Source of the DNA: Mesotoga sp. BH458_6_3_2_1 | Lineage (GTDB): Bacteria > Thermotogota > Thermotogae > Petrotogales > Kosmotogaceae | Direction of reading: 5' to 3' | Length of the DNA: 64,000 bases | Assembly (NCBI RefSeq): GCF_003664995.1 | Contig: NZ_JFHL01000014.1 | Span: 1-64,000 of the forward strand | In this document: positions 29,601 to 38,071 of the stretch, one piece after another | Position numbering within the stretch: position 1 is the first letter of the stretch | Layout: each line of letters begins with the position of its first letter | The notes under the pieces: generated by a model | The model's input: the letters and a program-made list of their open reading frames with translations, nothing else | The model's database searches: none | What the model was told of the DNA's origin: nothing | Translations under genes and position numbers: made by a program

Positions 29601-29870
29601 TTCTGTTGGGTCGAGCGAATACTCTCTTTCGATTCTGTCTTTCGAATCCGAGGAACGCTTCTTATAAGTCTGAGTCCACACATGGCGCATTCCGGTCTTT
29701 TCCGGAACAATCTCTAGACGGACCCGTTCCTCTTCATTTTCTTCACGCATGATATACCACTGAATAATGCCTGTTTTTCTTTCTGCCTCTTCCTTAAAAG
29801 CAGCAATTGCCTTTTCGTGTGAAGTTCTGTCTAGCAGAAACTTCTCTTCTTTTTCTAGTTTTTCTGACAT
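26643..29870 (-). CDS. CYTH-CARF-HD-CARF fusion protein
   Basis: Four domains are visible in about 1075 residues. Residues 6-145 resemble a CYTH triphosphate-tunnel domain: EKEEKFLL matches its ExExK signature, followed by EERVRLEIV, IEREYSL, VVKIRHYL and YLVEIEMN. Residues about 205-420 form a CARF domain with ILIDVTGGQKYPG. Residues about 530-720 form an HD phosphohydrolase with HSQRHSKRL, NVHDLGHTKL and RYHREYMP. Residues about 922-1050 form a second CARF-like domain with LLTPLGTSPGVLYTL and VNLAGGTSFLQ. The ATG at 29870 lies seven bases after GGAGG. It presumably senses cyclic oligoadenylate made by Cas10 and acts on a nucleotide or nucleic acid; substrate unknown. Confidence 0.78.
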   Translation of the reverse strand: MSEKLEKEEKFLLDRTSHEKAIAAFKEEAERKTGIIQWYIMREENEEERVRLEIVPEKTGMRHVWTQTYKKRSSDSKDRIEREYSLDPTEVDLKNLETLPFVVKIRHYLEPKNKGIKEVILDEFLEKWKCDCQYLVEIEMNDGKEDRSIISEEASSWKFLKDLTGLTEEESKKYENKTLAKHHEESSAFKIIQYVENRLKPEQVVVALQGNSFFNKLGNLRNEYEREGFRKEKEYSVLRYKKKYNDDEELSCDLNEVLKNPCSYNDIRFLAAETDSIQHILNTGYSISDVEYIVFPDRPEGFSREDEPAIYGFLKALTENAFSKYGIDVHKRPMYYTGDNIESLSRAFTEIWKILDRIREEYPNKEILIDVTGGQKYPGIMASLYCIFNNLPFFYIFEGEVSLAKFPPVPASWDFGAIDEALAAFNSILIRNTTHSFERNHLKYSEYCSLPETFRNLYTASSNEDYLTSSLPLNVIESKYRKARGLPFGYGEDFLKLLDNDYSCTENYKNYLRKMIREVWSLQWIGDQIPETVEHSQRHSKRLMEFTVNLINTIGEENFLNGIPKQLRNEFYFVLAIAMNVHDLGHTKLTYELGDGRILPLDSLPCVVRDLHHELSYQMLEDDDRFRLFDDKQNSFDTDSCNKNTWDNIKTAVKLVTRYHREYMPITGKPGKLKDIVRMLSMEPEPLDKVVAASFADENWQKLTIMAARWLKFIDGTDVQSDRTVEPNYFKTRVLRTITEIEALAVELESNTEISISIRNEVSDLVGELSKLRASFEASEYKSMNRDLAISIRNKASELEKSTLYPMIRKRIDECLGTITMPNWLKLLSKISFKAVQFPHFEKHNMVNYVYPRFFMEKSLFGNTNGTLCLSINIERESKNDMNSLIKIIDGVKKDIVKEFVRAGLNQFAIKTIKMEVTPLTEKILLTPLGTSPGVLYTLIKRLNPDRVIVITSQAGKDNIPEICMKAGFDIEKITPYLFNDPFTGFEDVQDIMRRMSSDFPVDITSRITVNLAGGTSFLQYVTGEFAEILESKMLDVTRVFAVDRRGIDAQKKEPYVVGDVVELPESKSWADKEE

Positions 29871-29895
29871 CAAGCGGCCTCCATTTTCTGAAAGA

Positions 29896-29920
29896 AACGG
29901 GGCGGGATTTCCGCCCCGTT
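29896..29920 (-). terminator. Intercistronic hairpin after the RecQ-like gene
   Basis: AACGGGGCGG and CCGCCCCGTT pair over ten bases around a five-base loop, immediately after the helicase stop; TCTTTC follows on the minus strand. It could terminate or attenuate transcription before the CARF genes. Confidence 0.65.
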
Positions 29921-32900
29921 AATAAATTCTACCAAGAAAGTAATTCTCAATGAAATCCCATCTCTGGCTGTCATCGAGCTTCATGGTGAAGAAATCGCGC
30001 ATAATCTGCTCTTCCCTATCGATTCTTCTTCGGATATCTCTCGTTATTTCACAGTAGTAGTTCTTGAAGTTATTCAGAATGTAATTTCTGTCTGTGCATT
30101 TCAAGTGAACAGCACAGCTTTCGCCACCGCTGAACTTGACGTTTGCCATTCCCAAGATGTCCAAAATGTTTAGTAGACTGGTAATTACTTCTGTGTGTTC
30201 ATCCTGACCGTTTAGATAGAGTCTGCAAATTCCTTCTTCACAGGGCTCGAGTAACTCTTCGAGCTTGTTCAACCATCTGTCCTTTGTTATGTTGGGGATG
30301 TTCTGGACCGTATAGATGTAATTCCCAATTTCTCCCCGACATTTGAACAGGCCTGTCTGAAATCTATCACCATTATATGAAACGAAGTTGTTCTTCACGA
30401 TATTTCTAATTTTTATATCCAGATCCTGCACACCTGTGAGAAGAGATGCCGACTTCACCTTCGAAATGATCCCGTCGAAGAGGCTCTTCTCATCCATCTG
30501 TTTTCTTGCAGAATCTAGGGCGAACTCGCCCAGAATCTCAATGAATCTTGTGAGTTGCTGTTTTATACTGTCCATATCCTTGATGACTGACATCTCGACG
30601 GCAATTTTCGGGATTACCGGTTTTCCTAGAACCTTTGACGGAAATCTCATGAACTGCCAGACGAGCTTTCTAAGATTTCTGTCCCTGTATAGCCTAGCCC
30701 AGAGGGCAGAGATGTCTATCTTGTAAACGGCTCCAACGGATCTGATCTCCTCGTTATGGAAAAAGCCTTTTCTCGAATAGCCGGCAGATTCTCTGGATAT
30801 TTCCGGGAAGGATTTCATGAGCTCTTCGGCGTCATCGTTGCTGGCAGTGAAGTAAAGATACTGATAGGTTTCTCCCTTTCTAATCAGAATCTGTTTCCCA
30901 GTCCTGCTTTCAAGGTCTTTCTGAATGAGGAAGATGGCGACTCTAGCCTTATCCCTTATTGTTTCCTCATTGTACTTGTCTTTACCGGTAATTAGGAGAT
31001 ATCTGATGTCGTCCAGGGAGAGAACAATCTCTCCATTCTTGCTCTGCCGTATCAGTGTACCGATGTGCTCCATTATGTGTCTCATCTTCCACTGTTCCGG
31101 AACGGATATTTTGGAGAGCTTCAGGCTATCTGAAAGGTCTTTCGTATGGAAGTGAGTTGAAGCGACTGAAGGCCTTCCATCTCTTCCTGCTCTGCCGATT
31201 TCCTGGACGTAGTCTGCCATGATAGAGGGAACACTGTGATGAAAGACTTCATCTATATCTGGAATATCTACTCCCATCCCAAAAGCTTTGGTCGCGATTA
31301 CAGTTCTATAGATACCCTTCCTGAAGAGCTCCTGGGTTAGGCGACGTTCCTGGGTCTCGGTCGGCCCCGTATATCTGCCGACTTTGTTGCGGCACTCTTC
31401 GAGGTCGGCTATGGCATTGTATATGTTGTGAGCCTGACCAACAAAGGGACAGTAGATAATGCTCTTCTTTCCCGACTCGACAAGGTCGATTGCATAATCA
31501 ATACTGTCTGATAACTTTTGTGCCGTTCTGCAGTCTTTAGAATGTTGATTCAATTCGAAACTGTCGATCTTAAACTTGATATTGTCCCTTCGAACATTTG
31601 TCATGACAGTCTTGGGATTTTTCAGACAGAGAAGCTTGCTTATTTCAGATATTGTATTCAGTTCGCCTCCGGAGATAGCCGTGGCGGTAGTGGCCATCAC
31701 CGGAAAGCTGAGCCTAGATCTAAGGAATCGAAGATCTTCTCCCAGATATCCATAGTCCACTCTGAAGGTCTTTCCCCACGTTGTAACTAGATGAGCCTCA
31801 TCTACTACAAGAAGACCGATAGACCTTTCGCCGATAATTGAAGATAGAGAGTTTCCCACGAAGGTTTCAGGAGAAACATACAGAATGGTGATCTCTCCCT
31901 TCCTTACTCTTTGAGTGAGTTCGCTTTTCTCGTCAAAGCTCAAGTCTGAATTCAAAAAGGCAGCCCCATTTTCAAAGTATCTTTCGATAAGCCCATTGAC
32001 CTGATCTTCCATTAGGGCCTTCAGAGGAGTAATGACTACCGTGAGTCTATCCAGATCTCTCTTCAGAATCTTCGCAGTAAGCTGATAGATAAGGGACTTT
32101 CCAGACCCGGTCGAAGCAACAAAGAATAGATCGGAGGGGTCTTGCCTGTAGTTCTGATCGATCAGATATCTGATCAACTCTTCCTGACTGACAAGATAAT
32201 TGCCCGTTTTTCCATAGACTTCATACTCTTTGAATGAATCGAATCCGAAATGCTCCTTCAATTCATTCTTGAGATCTATGCTTCTCGCCTCTTCACCGGG
32301 ACAGTATCCTGTGAAGTCTATTACTTCAACTTCTTTGCCAATAGCTCTAAGCATAGAGACCTCTCTGTCCACTTCACTCAGTACACTTTCGGCTGGAGAA
32401 CTCACAATAATCACTTCGTGCTTAGAGCTACCGCTTACAAGCGATATACCGGCTTCGGTAAGGAATGATTCCAGATTCTTATCGAGGCGGATGCCAGTGC
32501 ATTTTCTACCCGCTGTGTGATTGAGAAGCTGATCGAGAGTGTTCACTTCAATAGGAGTAATTCTTTCGAACAGAGAAATAGTCTCGGTCTCTGGGAAATC
32601 TTTGACAGAAATGAACTGTCCTTCGATATCGAAGAGAGGCATCAGTTCATCTGAGATATTCTCCCCTGTGTCGATTGAAGCTCTCTCTCCACAATCAACG
32701 GCGACCACTTTTCCGAAGTAGCTTTCAAACAGTGGAGCGTACTTCTTTATTATGACGTATAGCCATTCAGTGATTACGACCGGAGAGTCGCTGAAATGAT
32801 CTGCAACTGAAAGAAGCCCATTGAGAGATTTGATTGTCTGATACCATTCGAAATCGAGATTCATGTCATTCGAGATGGTTTTGAATTCACCTTCAGAAAT

Positions 32901-33014
32901 GCACTTAAGCGTTTCTTTCTTTGCATTTTTCAGGACGACGGTCTTCGCCCCGAGAGTTGTAGCGTGTTTTACTCTTGAACTCAACAGTGTTTTCAATGGT
33001 TCGAGTTCATTCAA
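29919..33014 (-). CDS. RecQ-like superfamily 2 helicase
   Basis: The 1031-residue protein has a central helicase: FVASTGSGKSLIYQL (motif I, near residue 305), TVVITPLKALMEDQ, LVVDEAHLVTTWG (DEAH), VMATTATAI, and in the second lobe IYCPFVGQ, VIATKAFGMGVDIPDI and QEIGRAGRDGRPS (motif VI). This order and wording are RecQ-like. About 280 residues before the helicase and 430 after it have no family I recognise. TTG at 33014 is the start, seven bases after GGAGG. It begins a leftward transcription unit with the two CARF effectors, which suggests a role in the type III response or an independent anti-phage function. Confidence 0.85.
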   Translation of the reverse strand: MNELEPLKTLLSSRVKHATTLGAKTVVLKNAKKETLKCISEGEFKTISNDMNLDFEWYQTIKSLNGLLSVADHFSDSPVVITEWLYVIIKKYAPLFESYFGKVVAVDCGERASIDTGENISDELMPLFDIEGQFISVKDFPETETISLFERITPIEVNTLDQLLNHTAGRKCTGIRLDKNLESFLTEAGISLVSGSSKHEVIIVSSPAESVLSEVDREVSMLRAIGKEVEVIDFTGYCPGEEARSIDLKNELKEHFGFDSFKEYEVYGKTGNYLVSQEELIRYLIDQNYRQDPSDLFFVASTGSGKSLIYQLTAKILKRDLDRLTVVITPLKALMEDQVNGLIERYFENGAAFLNSDLSFDEKSELTQRVRKGEITILYVSPETFVGNSLSSIIGERSIGLLVVDEAHLVTTWGKTFRVDYGYLGEDLRFLRSRLSFPVMATTATAISGGELNTISEISKLLCLKNPKTVMTNVRRDNIKFKIDSFELNQHSKDCRTAQKLSDSIDYAIDLVESGKKSIIYCPFVGQAHNIYNAIADLEECRNKVGRYTGPTETQERRLTQELFRKGIYRTVIATKAFGMGVDIPDIDEVFHHSVPSIMADYVQEIGRAGRDGRPSVASTHFHTKDLSDSLKLSKISVPEQWKMRHIMEHIGTLIRQSKNGEIVLSLDDIRYLLITGKDKYNEETIRDKARVAIFLIQKDLESRTGKQILIRKGETYQYLYFTASNDDAEELMKSFPEISRESAGYSRKGFFHNEEIRSVGAVYKIDISALWARLYRDRNLRKLVWQFMRFPSKVLGKPVIPKIAVEMSVIKDMDSIKQQLTRFIEILGEFALDSARKQMDEKSLFDGIISKVKSASLLTGVQDLDIKIRNIVKNNFVSYNGDRFQTGLFKCRGEIGNYIYTVQNIPNITKDRWLNKLEELLEPCEEGICRLYLNGQDEHTEVITSLLNILDILGMANVKFSGGESCAVHLKCTDRNYILNNFKNYYCEITRDIRRRIDREEQIMRDFFTMKLDDSQRWDFIENYFLGRIY

Positions 33015-33387
33015 ATAATCACCTCCAGTTTTTTCATACGGAGTTAAGTGAGCAGTTTTTTGAAGCGGGAAATAGAATCGAATAAAACAAAGCGTAGAGG
33101 AAGCGTTCCAAAAGAATTTACGTTGTTTCTGACGATATAGAAGTACGAATTAGCAGTGGATTACCCCAAAGTGTATAATCACACTTTTTTGGGAGCTGGA
33201 TCGAAGTTGTTATTTGGAGAGTGCAAGAGACTAGAAAACTGACAAGTCTTGTGAAGGGAGCTCCGAGTATAGATAACTGAAAGGCACTGAATCAATAAAG
33301 ACGGAATTGCGACCTTCTTCAGACCTTGTTTACCTTCTGATTCATTCAATATTACGGACAATTCCGGTTAGCTTCCAAATGTGGTTT
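33015..33387. other. Upstream region of the RecQ-like gene
   Basis: No gene is seen in 373 bases. The recurrent promoter-like motif lies at 33174-33189, leaving a leader of about 150 bases before the TTG start, so post-transcriptional control is possible. Confidence 0.5.
33174..33189 (-). promoter_or_regulatory. Recurrent promoter-like motif (copy 1)
   Basis: On the minus strand this reads AAAAAGTGTGATTATA. The TGA plus TTATAC part looks like an extended -10. Distance to the RecQ-like start is about 160 bases. Confidence 0.6.
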
Positions 33388-35538
33388 TCATACAATTTCA
33401 AGAGCAAGGCCTATTAATTTTTCTTTTTCCGAAACTTTTCTAATCAAATCCTCATCATTTGCCTTTTGAGCTATCTCAGCAGCATAAAAAAACTCTTCAA
33501 TTTCAAAGAGGTAGGTGCTTAGGTCAGAATACATTTCATATTTACACATAAGCGTGATAGCCTTTTCGAGGTCACTTTCTTTACTTGATTCTTTATATTG
33601 TTTTAGGAGATTTTTCGCTCTCTCAGTTGCAGTGTTCAGTAACTCTCCGTAGTCAATACTTGTTCTTCCATATTCTATTAGTTCATTTATGGCGTCAACG
33701 AGATCCATCTCTACACTTGCCTTTCCGTGACCATCCAGTCTTGTGTCAGTCAAGAAGAGTGAGAAGATCTCTTCATCTGCTGGAGCCTCCTCTGTAAAGA
33801 TAGTGAGGAGCATGTATTTTGCCCTGGTAATCGACGTGTAAAGTTTCTCGTGGAGAGTTTTGACTTCTATATTACCCATTTCATGAGGGTTGACCAATAT
33901 TACGTTGCTGAATTCGAGGCCTTTTATCTCTGAGATCAAGAACGGATAGATTTGTCTGTCGTCACAGTCATCAAAACGGTCTTGAAATTCAAGTTTCATT
34001 TTCTGGTTCGGGAGGAGAACGGCTATCATCACCTTGTTTGAGTTATCAATACTATTCTTCAGGTTAAATACAAGACTATCTAGATTGGTCGATCTTGACA
34101 CAATAGGCTTCTGATAAGGCAATACCGGTTCAGTCAGTGGGTCAGAATCCTTCGTAGCTATCCTGAACACCTTAGCCAGAAGGAAGATATCGCGGGTGTT
34201 CCTGTAAACCTCTTTGAGCGAGTAATCTTTTGCATTGTCGAAGTATCGAGTGATGAATTCCTTTCGCGATAAACGGCCGAGAACCTGCTGGTTGTAGTCA
34301 CAAGCAATGATATAACTGGCTGGATTACAGCTGGCCAGATACTTCAGCTCGATTTCTGTTAAGTCCTGAGCTTCATCGACTAGAAGAAGATATTTGCTGA
34401 GGTCCCTGGGAGTCTGCAGAGCTCCCGCCATAACTTCCCAGGGCAGCAACAGATCTTTGTGATCATGTGTCTTTAAATCTTCTGCCTTCTTCGATAGTTT
34501 TCGCAGAGTATTGTCAACAACATCTGCTAATCCTTCAAGTGGAGCATCTGTAAAGCCACACTTCTTTAGGAGATAAATGGTCTTATTTCTATCGTCATTA
34601 TCAGTAGTACCTTCTATATTCACAGTCTTCACAGAATAAAGCAACCTTGAGAAGGCCTCTATGAACTCATGTGAGCCTCTTTCTGGTAGATGACTTTTCA
34701 GAATAGGCTCGAACTCCCTGCTAATAGGTATTTCCTTGATAAGTGAACCCAAGTTATGAAACGATTTTGCAAGGCCAGGAACAAGATCCTGAATGGTTGT
34801 GAATTCAGTCGGTATTTTGCTTTCACATTTTGTTCTGTTGTAGTGACTCTCCCATTGCTTCAAAAGGTTTTTGCTGCATGAAACATACATAGCATTGCTT
34901 ATGCTGTCTTCACTGCTAGTAATAGTAGGGTCTTCCCTAAACATGGCTCTAAAAAGCAAAAGGGATTTTCCGGTGCCTGCGGGTCCTTCGATGATGTAGT
35001 TTGAACCCTTACTGAAGGAGTCCCGAATTATTGCCTTTTGAGTGGGCGACAACTCATATTTGATTTCGCGGAGGTTCTCCAGTAGTTCATCTATCGATTG
35101 AGAAGGATCGAATCTAAACATACGGATAGGAATCGAAGAATGACTTGCGAAGATTTTGAAATTATCTCCGTTTTCAAGCTTGAGTTCAACCAGCTTCTCA
35201 CGAAGCTTTTCCTCAAAGAAACGTAAATGACGCCCTTTCCTGAAAGCATTATTTGCCTTCTTGTATGATTTGTCGTGTTCATCCACAAAATAAAGAATTG
35301 ATGTGGATCTTTCCTTGTCAACAATGAACTGCGCTCTATTGCCACTTTGATGTCTGTATGCATAGTAAGTGTACATGTCTTCACTATAAAGAAACTCAAC
35401 TTTACCGTCCTTAACTGGGCCTTCGCCTGTGTCTATGTGCCTCCAGAAGTCTTCCCACAAATTCTTCAAGTTGATTCCTAGCTGGTTTGCTCTTTCAACA
35501 GCGGTTTCAACACTGAAGAATCTTGCCGTTTTCACCAT
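33388..35538 (-). CDS. Superfamily 1 (UvrD-like) helicase
   Basis: This protein of about 716 residues has Walker A YIIEGPAGTGKSLLLFRA after an N-terminal region of about 180 residues with no clear match. YLLLVDEAQDLTEIEL follows as motif II, DYNQQV as motif III, LKEVYRNTRDI as motif IV, EIKGLEFSNVIL as motif V and LYTSITRAKYML as motif VI. The set is that of UvrD/Rep-type helicases. The ATG at 35538 overlaps the stop of the coiled-coil gene (ATGGTGA), so the two are translationally coupled. A dedicated partnership with that membrane-tethered protein is likely; its target is unknown. Confidence 0.85.
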   Translation of the reverse strand: MVKTARFFSVETAVERANQLGINLKNLWEDFWRHIDTGEGPVKDGKVEFLYSEDMYTYYAYRHQSGNRAQFIVDKERSTSILYFVDEHDKSYKKANNAFRKGRHLRFFEEKLREKLVELKLENGDNFKIFASHSSIPIRMFRFDPSQSIDELLENLREIKYELSPTQKAIIRDSFSKGSNYIIEGPAGTGKSLLLFRAMFREDPTITSSEDSISNAMYVSCSKNLLKQWESHYNRTKCESKIPTEFTTIQDLVPGLAKSFHNLGSLIKEIPISREFEPILKSHLPERGSHEFIEAFSRLLYSVKTVNIEGTTDNDDRNKTIYLLKKCGFTDAPLEGLADVVDNTLRKLSKKAEDLKTHDHKDLLLPWEVMAGALQTPRDLSKYLLLVDEAQDLTEIELKYLASCNPASYIIACDYNQQVLGRLSRKEFITRYFDNAKDYSLKEVYRNTRDIFLLAKVFRIATKDSDPLTEPVLPYQKPIVSRSTNLDSLVFNLKNSIDNSNKVMIAVLLPNQKMKLEFQDRFDDCDDRQIYPFLISEIKGLEFSNVILVNPHEMGNIEVKTLHEKLYTSITRAKYMLLTIFTEEAPADEEIFSLFLTDTRLDGHGKASVEMDLVDAINELIEYGRTSIDYGELLNTATERAKNLLKQYKESSKESDLEKAITLMCKYEMYSDLSTYLFEIEEFFYAAEIAQKANDEDLIRKVSEKEKLIGLALEIV

Positions 35539-36308
35539 AGAAATGCAACCGCCAGATTCGCTGCCAATGAAACAAGGCAGATAAGCGCCCATAACTTGCT
35601 TCTATGAGAATGTTTATCGCTCTTCGAAAGCTGAGCTTGAATCGTTTCTTCACTCGCCCTCTTTTTACACTCCAGTTCTAAAGTTTCTTTAGAGAGCTTC
35701 TCAAAGAATTCTTTAACTTTATTGTTAATCGCTTCTTCTGCCTGGTTGAACTCCTGCTCAAAGTTCTGCTGAGCGATTTTTAAATTCTTATTTTCTGAAT
35801 CCAGAGCCAATAGCAAGTTGTTCATGCTGGCAAGTCTATCTCCAATACTCTTATCAAAATCTCTGACCTGATTAAGGTGGTTTTCAAATGACTTAAGATC
35901 GAATCCTCTGGTTTTCGAGATTATTGAAATTAGTTTCTCAAGAGATTCTGTATCCGATGAATTGAAGAAGAGTCGAAGCTCTTGCCGTACTTTATTGAAA
36001 GAATCTCTGCAACTAATTACATCAGACTCGAACTCCTCAAGGAGTTTCTTCTGATTATCAACGTTTGAAAGCTCTTTTCTGAGTGAAACCATGGCCTCTT
36101 GTAAATCTTTGACATTAGCTTCAGCCTTGAGAGCCTCCGAATCAATCTCACTAAGCTCTGTACGGATATCACCAACTCTTTTGATGATGTCCTTCGATTC
36201 TTTTTTTGTCTCACTGAGGAGATCCTTCATTTTCAAATACTCTTCCCTAAATCCCTCATAAAAGGCTTTTGCTTCCTTCAAGTTCTGCATTAGTTTTGTT
36301 TCGGCCAC
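35532..36308 (-). CDS. Tail-anchored coiled-coil protein
   Basis: About 258 residues are dominated by heptad-rich coiled coil (for example EALKAEANVKDLQEAMVSL and NLKIAQQNFEQEFNQAEEAI). The last 20 or so residues form a hydrophobic segment after basic residues (HRSKLWALICLVSLAANLAV), so the protein is probably inserted in the membrane by its C-terminus with the coil in the cytoplasm. The GTG at 36308 sits eight bases after GGAGG. No family is recognised. The overlap with the downstream helicase gene suggests a membrane scaffold for it. Confidence 0.75.
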   Translation of the reverse strand: MAETKLMQNLKEAKAFYEGFREEYLKMKDLLSETKKESKDIIKRVGDIRTELSEIDSEALKAEANVKDLQEAMVSLRKELSNVDNQKKLLEEFESDVISCRDSFNKVRQELRLFFNSSDTESLEKLISIISKTRGFDLKSFENHLNQVRDFDKSIGDRLASMNNLLLALDSENKNLKIAQQNFEQEFNQAEEAINNKVKEFFEKLSKETLELECKKRASEETIQAQLSKSDKHSHRSKLWALICLVSLAANLAVAFLW

Positions 36309-36343
36309 TAACTTCACCTCCTTCAGTTATCGATACTAAGAAA

Positions 36344-36363
36344 ACAGCGGCATTCGCCGCTGT
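36344..36363 (-). terminator. Intercistronic hairpin at the end of the type III genes
   Basis: ACAGCGGC/GCCGCTGT pair over eight bases with a four-base loop, and TTTTCTT follows on the minus strand. It lies at the stop of the 165-residue protein gene and may end or attenuate the cas10 transcript before the coiled-coil gene. Confidence 0.65.
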
Positions 36364-36860
36364 CAATTACCTAGCTTCTTTCTCAACTTCTCGAAGGGAT
36401 TGTAAGTAGCTGGACCACTAACTGGCCTATTAGGGGCGTTCCCTCTTCTATTACCACTTTGCTTAGTTGCTTTACCATTATTAGATCCATCTGAATGAGT
36501 GAAGGCCTTAGCCGATTCCAGATACTTCAATTCCCTCGACAGGTATCCAAGAAAGCTAGGGATATCTTCACTCGAAAGCTTACCGGTTTTAGACAACTCT
36601 TTGATCTTGTCAATAATTGTGCCAAGATTATCTCCTGAACCATCAGTTCTCATTTTTCTATATTGATTCAGGTCCAGTTTCTTTGCTTCATCAAATCCGA
36701 ATTTCTTTGAGATCTCCAAAAGTATTTTGGCTGACCTGGATAGATCTGCTTTGTTAGCTCTAAAAAGCATATTTGCAGTTTCGGCTGCAAGTTCAATTAA
36801 CGATGTACTATCCCTCTTCAAGCTGCAACACCTTCTTTGAGTCATCAATGATTTTGTCAA
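36363..36860 (-). CDS. Unknown type III-associated helical protein
   Basis: I do not recognise this protein. The longest frame has 165 residues but overlaps the preceding gene by 53 bases; a methionine at 36770 (residue 31) is an alternative start. The core is helical (KADLSRSAKILLEISKKFGF, DIPSFLGYLSRELKYLESAK) and the C-terminal 45 residues are Asn/Gly/Lys/Arg-rich and probably disordered. Size, charge and position at the end of the RAMP genes would fit an extra small subunit or crRNA-complex accessory, but that is inference. Confidence 0.6.
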   Translation of the reverse strand: MTKSLMTQRRCCSLKRDSTSLIELAAETANMLFRANKADLSRSAKILLEISKKFGFDEAKKLDLNQYRKMRTDGSGDNLGTIIDKIKELSKTGKLSSEDIPSFLGYLSRELKYLESAKAFTHSDGSNNGKATKQSGNRRGNAPNRPVSGPATYNPFEKLRKKLGN

Positions 36861-37692
36861 GATTTGCGACTATATCACTATCTCCTGTGATACTTTGAAG
36901 ATAGACATCGGCACATTCATCAACGAGTTTTGTGAGCTCTTCTCCAGAAATTGGAATTTCGCTCACAGCACTTATCTTCAAGAAGTTTTCTGGTCTTAAG
37001 GTCACACTTCCAAAGCCTATGTTCTTGCCTCTTCCTAGCTTTACTGAAAAGCGCTTTCGTGATACTCCCATTGCAACTAACAAGAGACCGAATTCCTTCC
37101 TGGTAAGTCCTTTCACAGTTACTTCGAATTGAAAACTGCTGCCGGGTTCTATCACTTCGTAGTTTGAGGTTTTCTGACCGGTTTCTGATAGAGTATGGGA
37201 GTAAATTTTGCCCGTATTTGGCAGAGTTGCTTTTCCCTTCCATTGAGAAGGACCGGAAACAACAGTTGTTTTCAAGCTACGTTCGTTAACAAGAACGTCG
37301 TCGAACTGGACTCTACCGAGTTTTCCAAGTGTTCCAAACATTGAACAGACAATACAAAGTCTATCGCTGCATGAAGCTGTTCCGCTTCCAGCACATGAAT
37401 TAGAAAGGAACTCCGCGTACGTACGTATAGCCCCTTTGAGCGACGCCCCAGGAATCAGTACTCTTGTCCCTTCTCTCGACAATACATTAGTGATTTTTCC
37501 CTCTTTCATCAAGAGATCTCCCTGAGTGAAGCAAGTATATGATTTTGTGACCGCTCCAATTCTCAAGATACCATTAAGTCGATCAGAGCAAAATGAGTCA
37601 ATGTGAGAAAACTCTTGGGAACTGATGTGAGCACTAAGCTTGGGAATCTTCAGTCTTAAATATCCTTTTGGAGAGTCATTATAATCTGTCAT
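36808..37692 (-). CDS. Type III Cas7-like RAMP protein
   Basis: This 294-residue protein has the RAMP hallmarks: VLIPGASLKGAIRTYAEFL after the first strand, cysteines in CIVCSMFGTLGKLG (zinc knuckle with FG) and the glycine-rich loop KLGRGKNIGFGSV near the C-terminus. No Asp is evident at the position that cleaves target RNA in Csm3, so it may be structural. It starts with ATG after GAGGAGG and overlaps the neighbouring 130-residue gene by 14 bases. It belongs to the backbone of the csx10-containing complex. Confidence 0.82.
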   Translation of the reverse strand: MTDYNDSPKGYLRLKIPKLSAHISSQEFSHIDSFCSDRLNGILRIGAVTKSYTCFTQGDLLMKEGKITNVLSREGTRVLIPGASLKGAIRTYAEFLSNSCAGSGTASCSDRLCIVCSMFGTLGKLGRVQFDDVLVNERSLKTTVVSGPSQWKGKATLPNTGKIYSHTLSETGQKTSNYEVIEPGSSFQFEVTVKGLTRKEFGLLLVAMGVSRKRFSVKLGRGKNIGFGSVTLRPENFLKISAVSEIPISGEELTKLVDECADVYLQSITGDSDIVANLDKIIDDSKKVLQLEEG

Positions 37693-38071
37693 CAGGTTCC
37701 TCCTCTACTCTGATATACCTCATACCACCAGGCATCGAAAGGTCTCTGACAAACTTTATTACGGGATTAGAAAATGGTATCTTTTTCCTGATACCGGCAT
37801 TAAGAAAAACAATCCCTTGATTGCTGTTCTTTTCATCGCTGATGTAGATATCTCCGTAGAACCACACAAAATCTAGATGCTCATTGAAAGCTCTGAAGTA
37901 GAAATTGTAGTCGAAACTATCATGCAGTTTATTGAACAGCTCTACACTTTCATCGGGGGTCATTTTGTCAAGATGAAGAGCCCTGTAGTCGTTAAAGATC
38001 ACATAGAACAAGTCTTCTGTGCTTTTTAATCTTTCGAGATACTCAAGTCTATCATTCAACTGTCTCACCAC
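37679..38071 (-). CDS. Small protein of the type III operon
   Basis: This 130-residue protein has no motif I can name with confidence. It is mixed alpha/beta with an aromatic-rich centre (FDYNFYFRAFNEHLDFVWFY). GTG start codons overlap the stop of the upstream RAMP gene. In III-D loci a small Csx19-type protein often sits in this kind of position, so it may be a divergent equivalent; resemblance is too weak to assert. Confidence 0.6.
   Translation of the reverse strand: MVRQLNDRLEYLERLKSTEDLFYVIFNDYRALHLDKMTPDESVELFNKLHDSFDYNFYFRAFNEHLDFVWFYGDIYISDEKNSNQGIVFLNAGIRKKIPFSNPVIKFVRDLSMPGGMRYIRVEEEPDDRL

Noticed and set aside
33388-35538. A RelE-like domain in the N-terminal region of the UvrD-like helicase
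   Set aside because: A short stretch (ILYFVDEHDKSYKKANN) is suggestive but too little of the fold is visible to support it.
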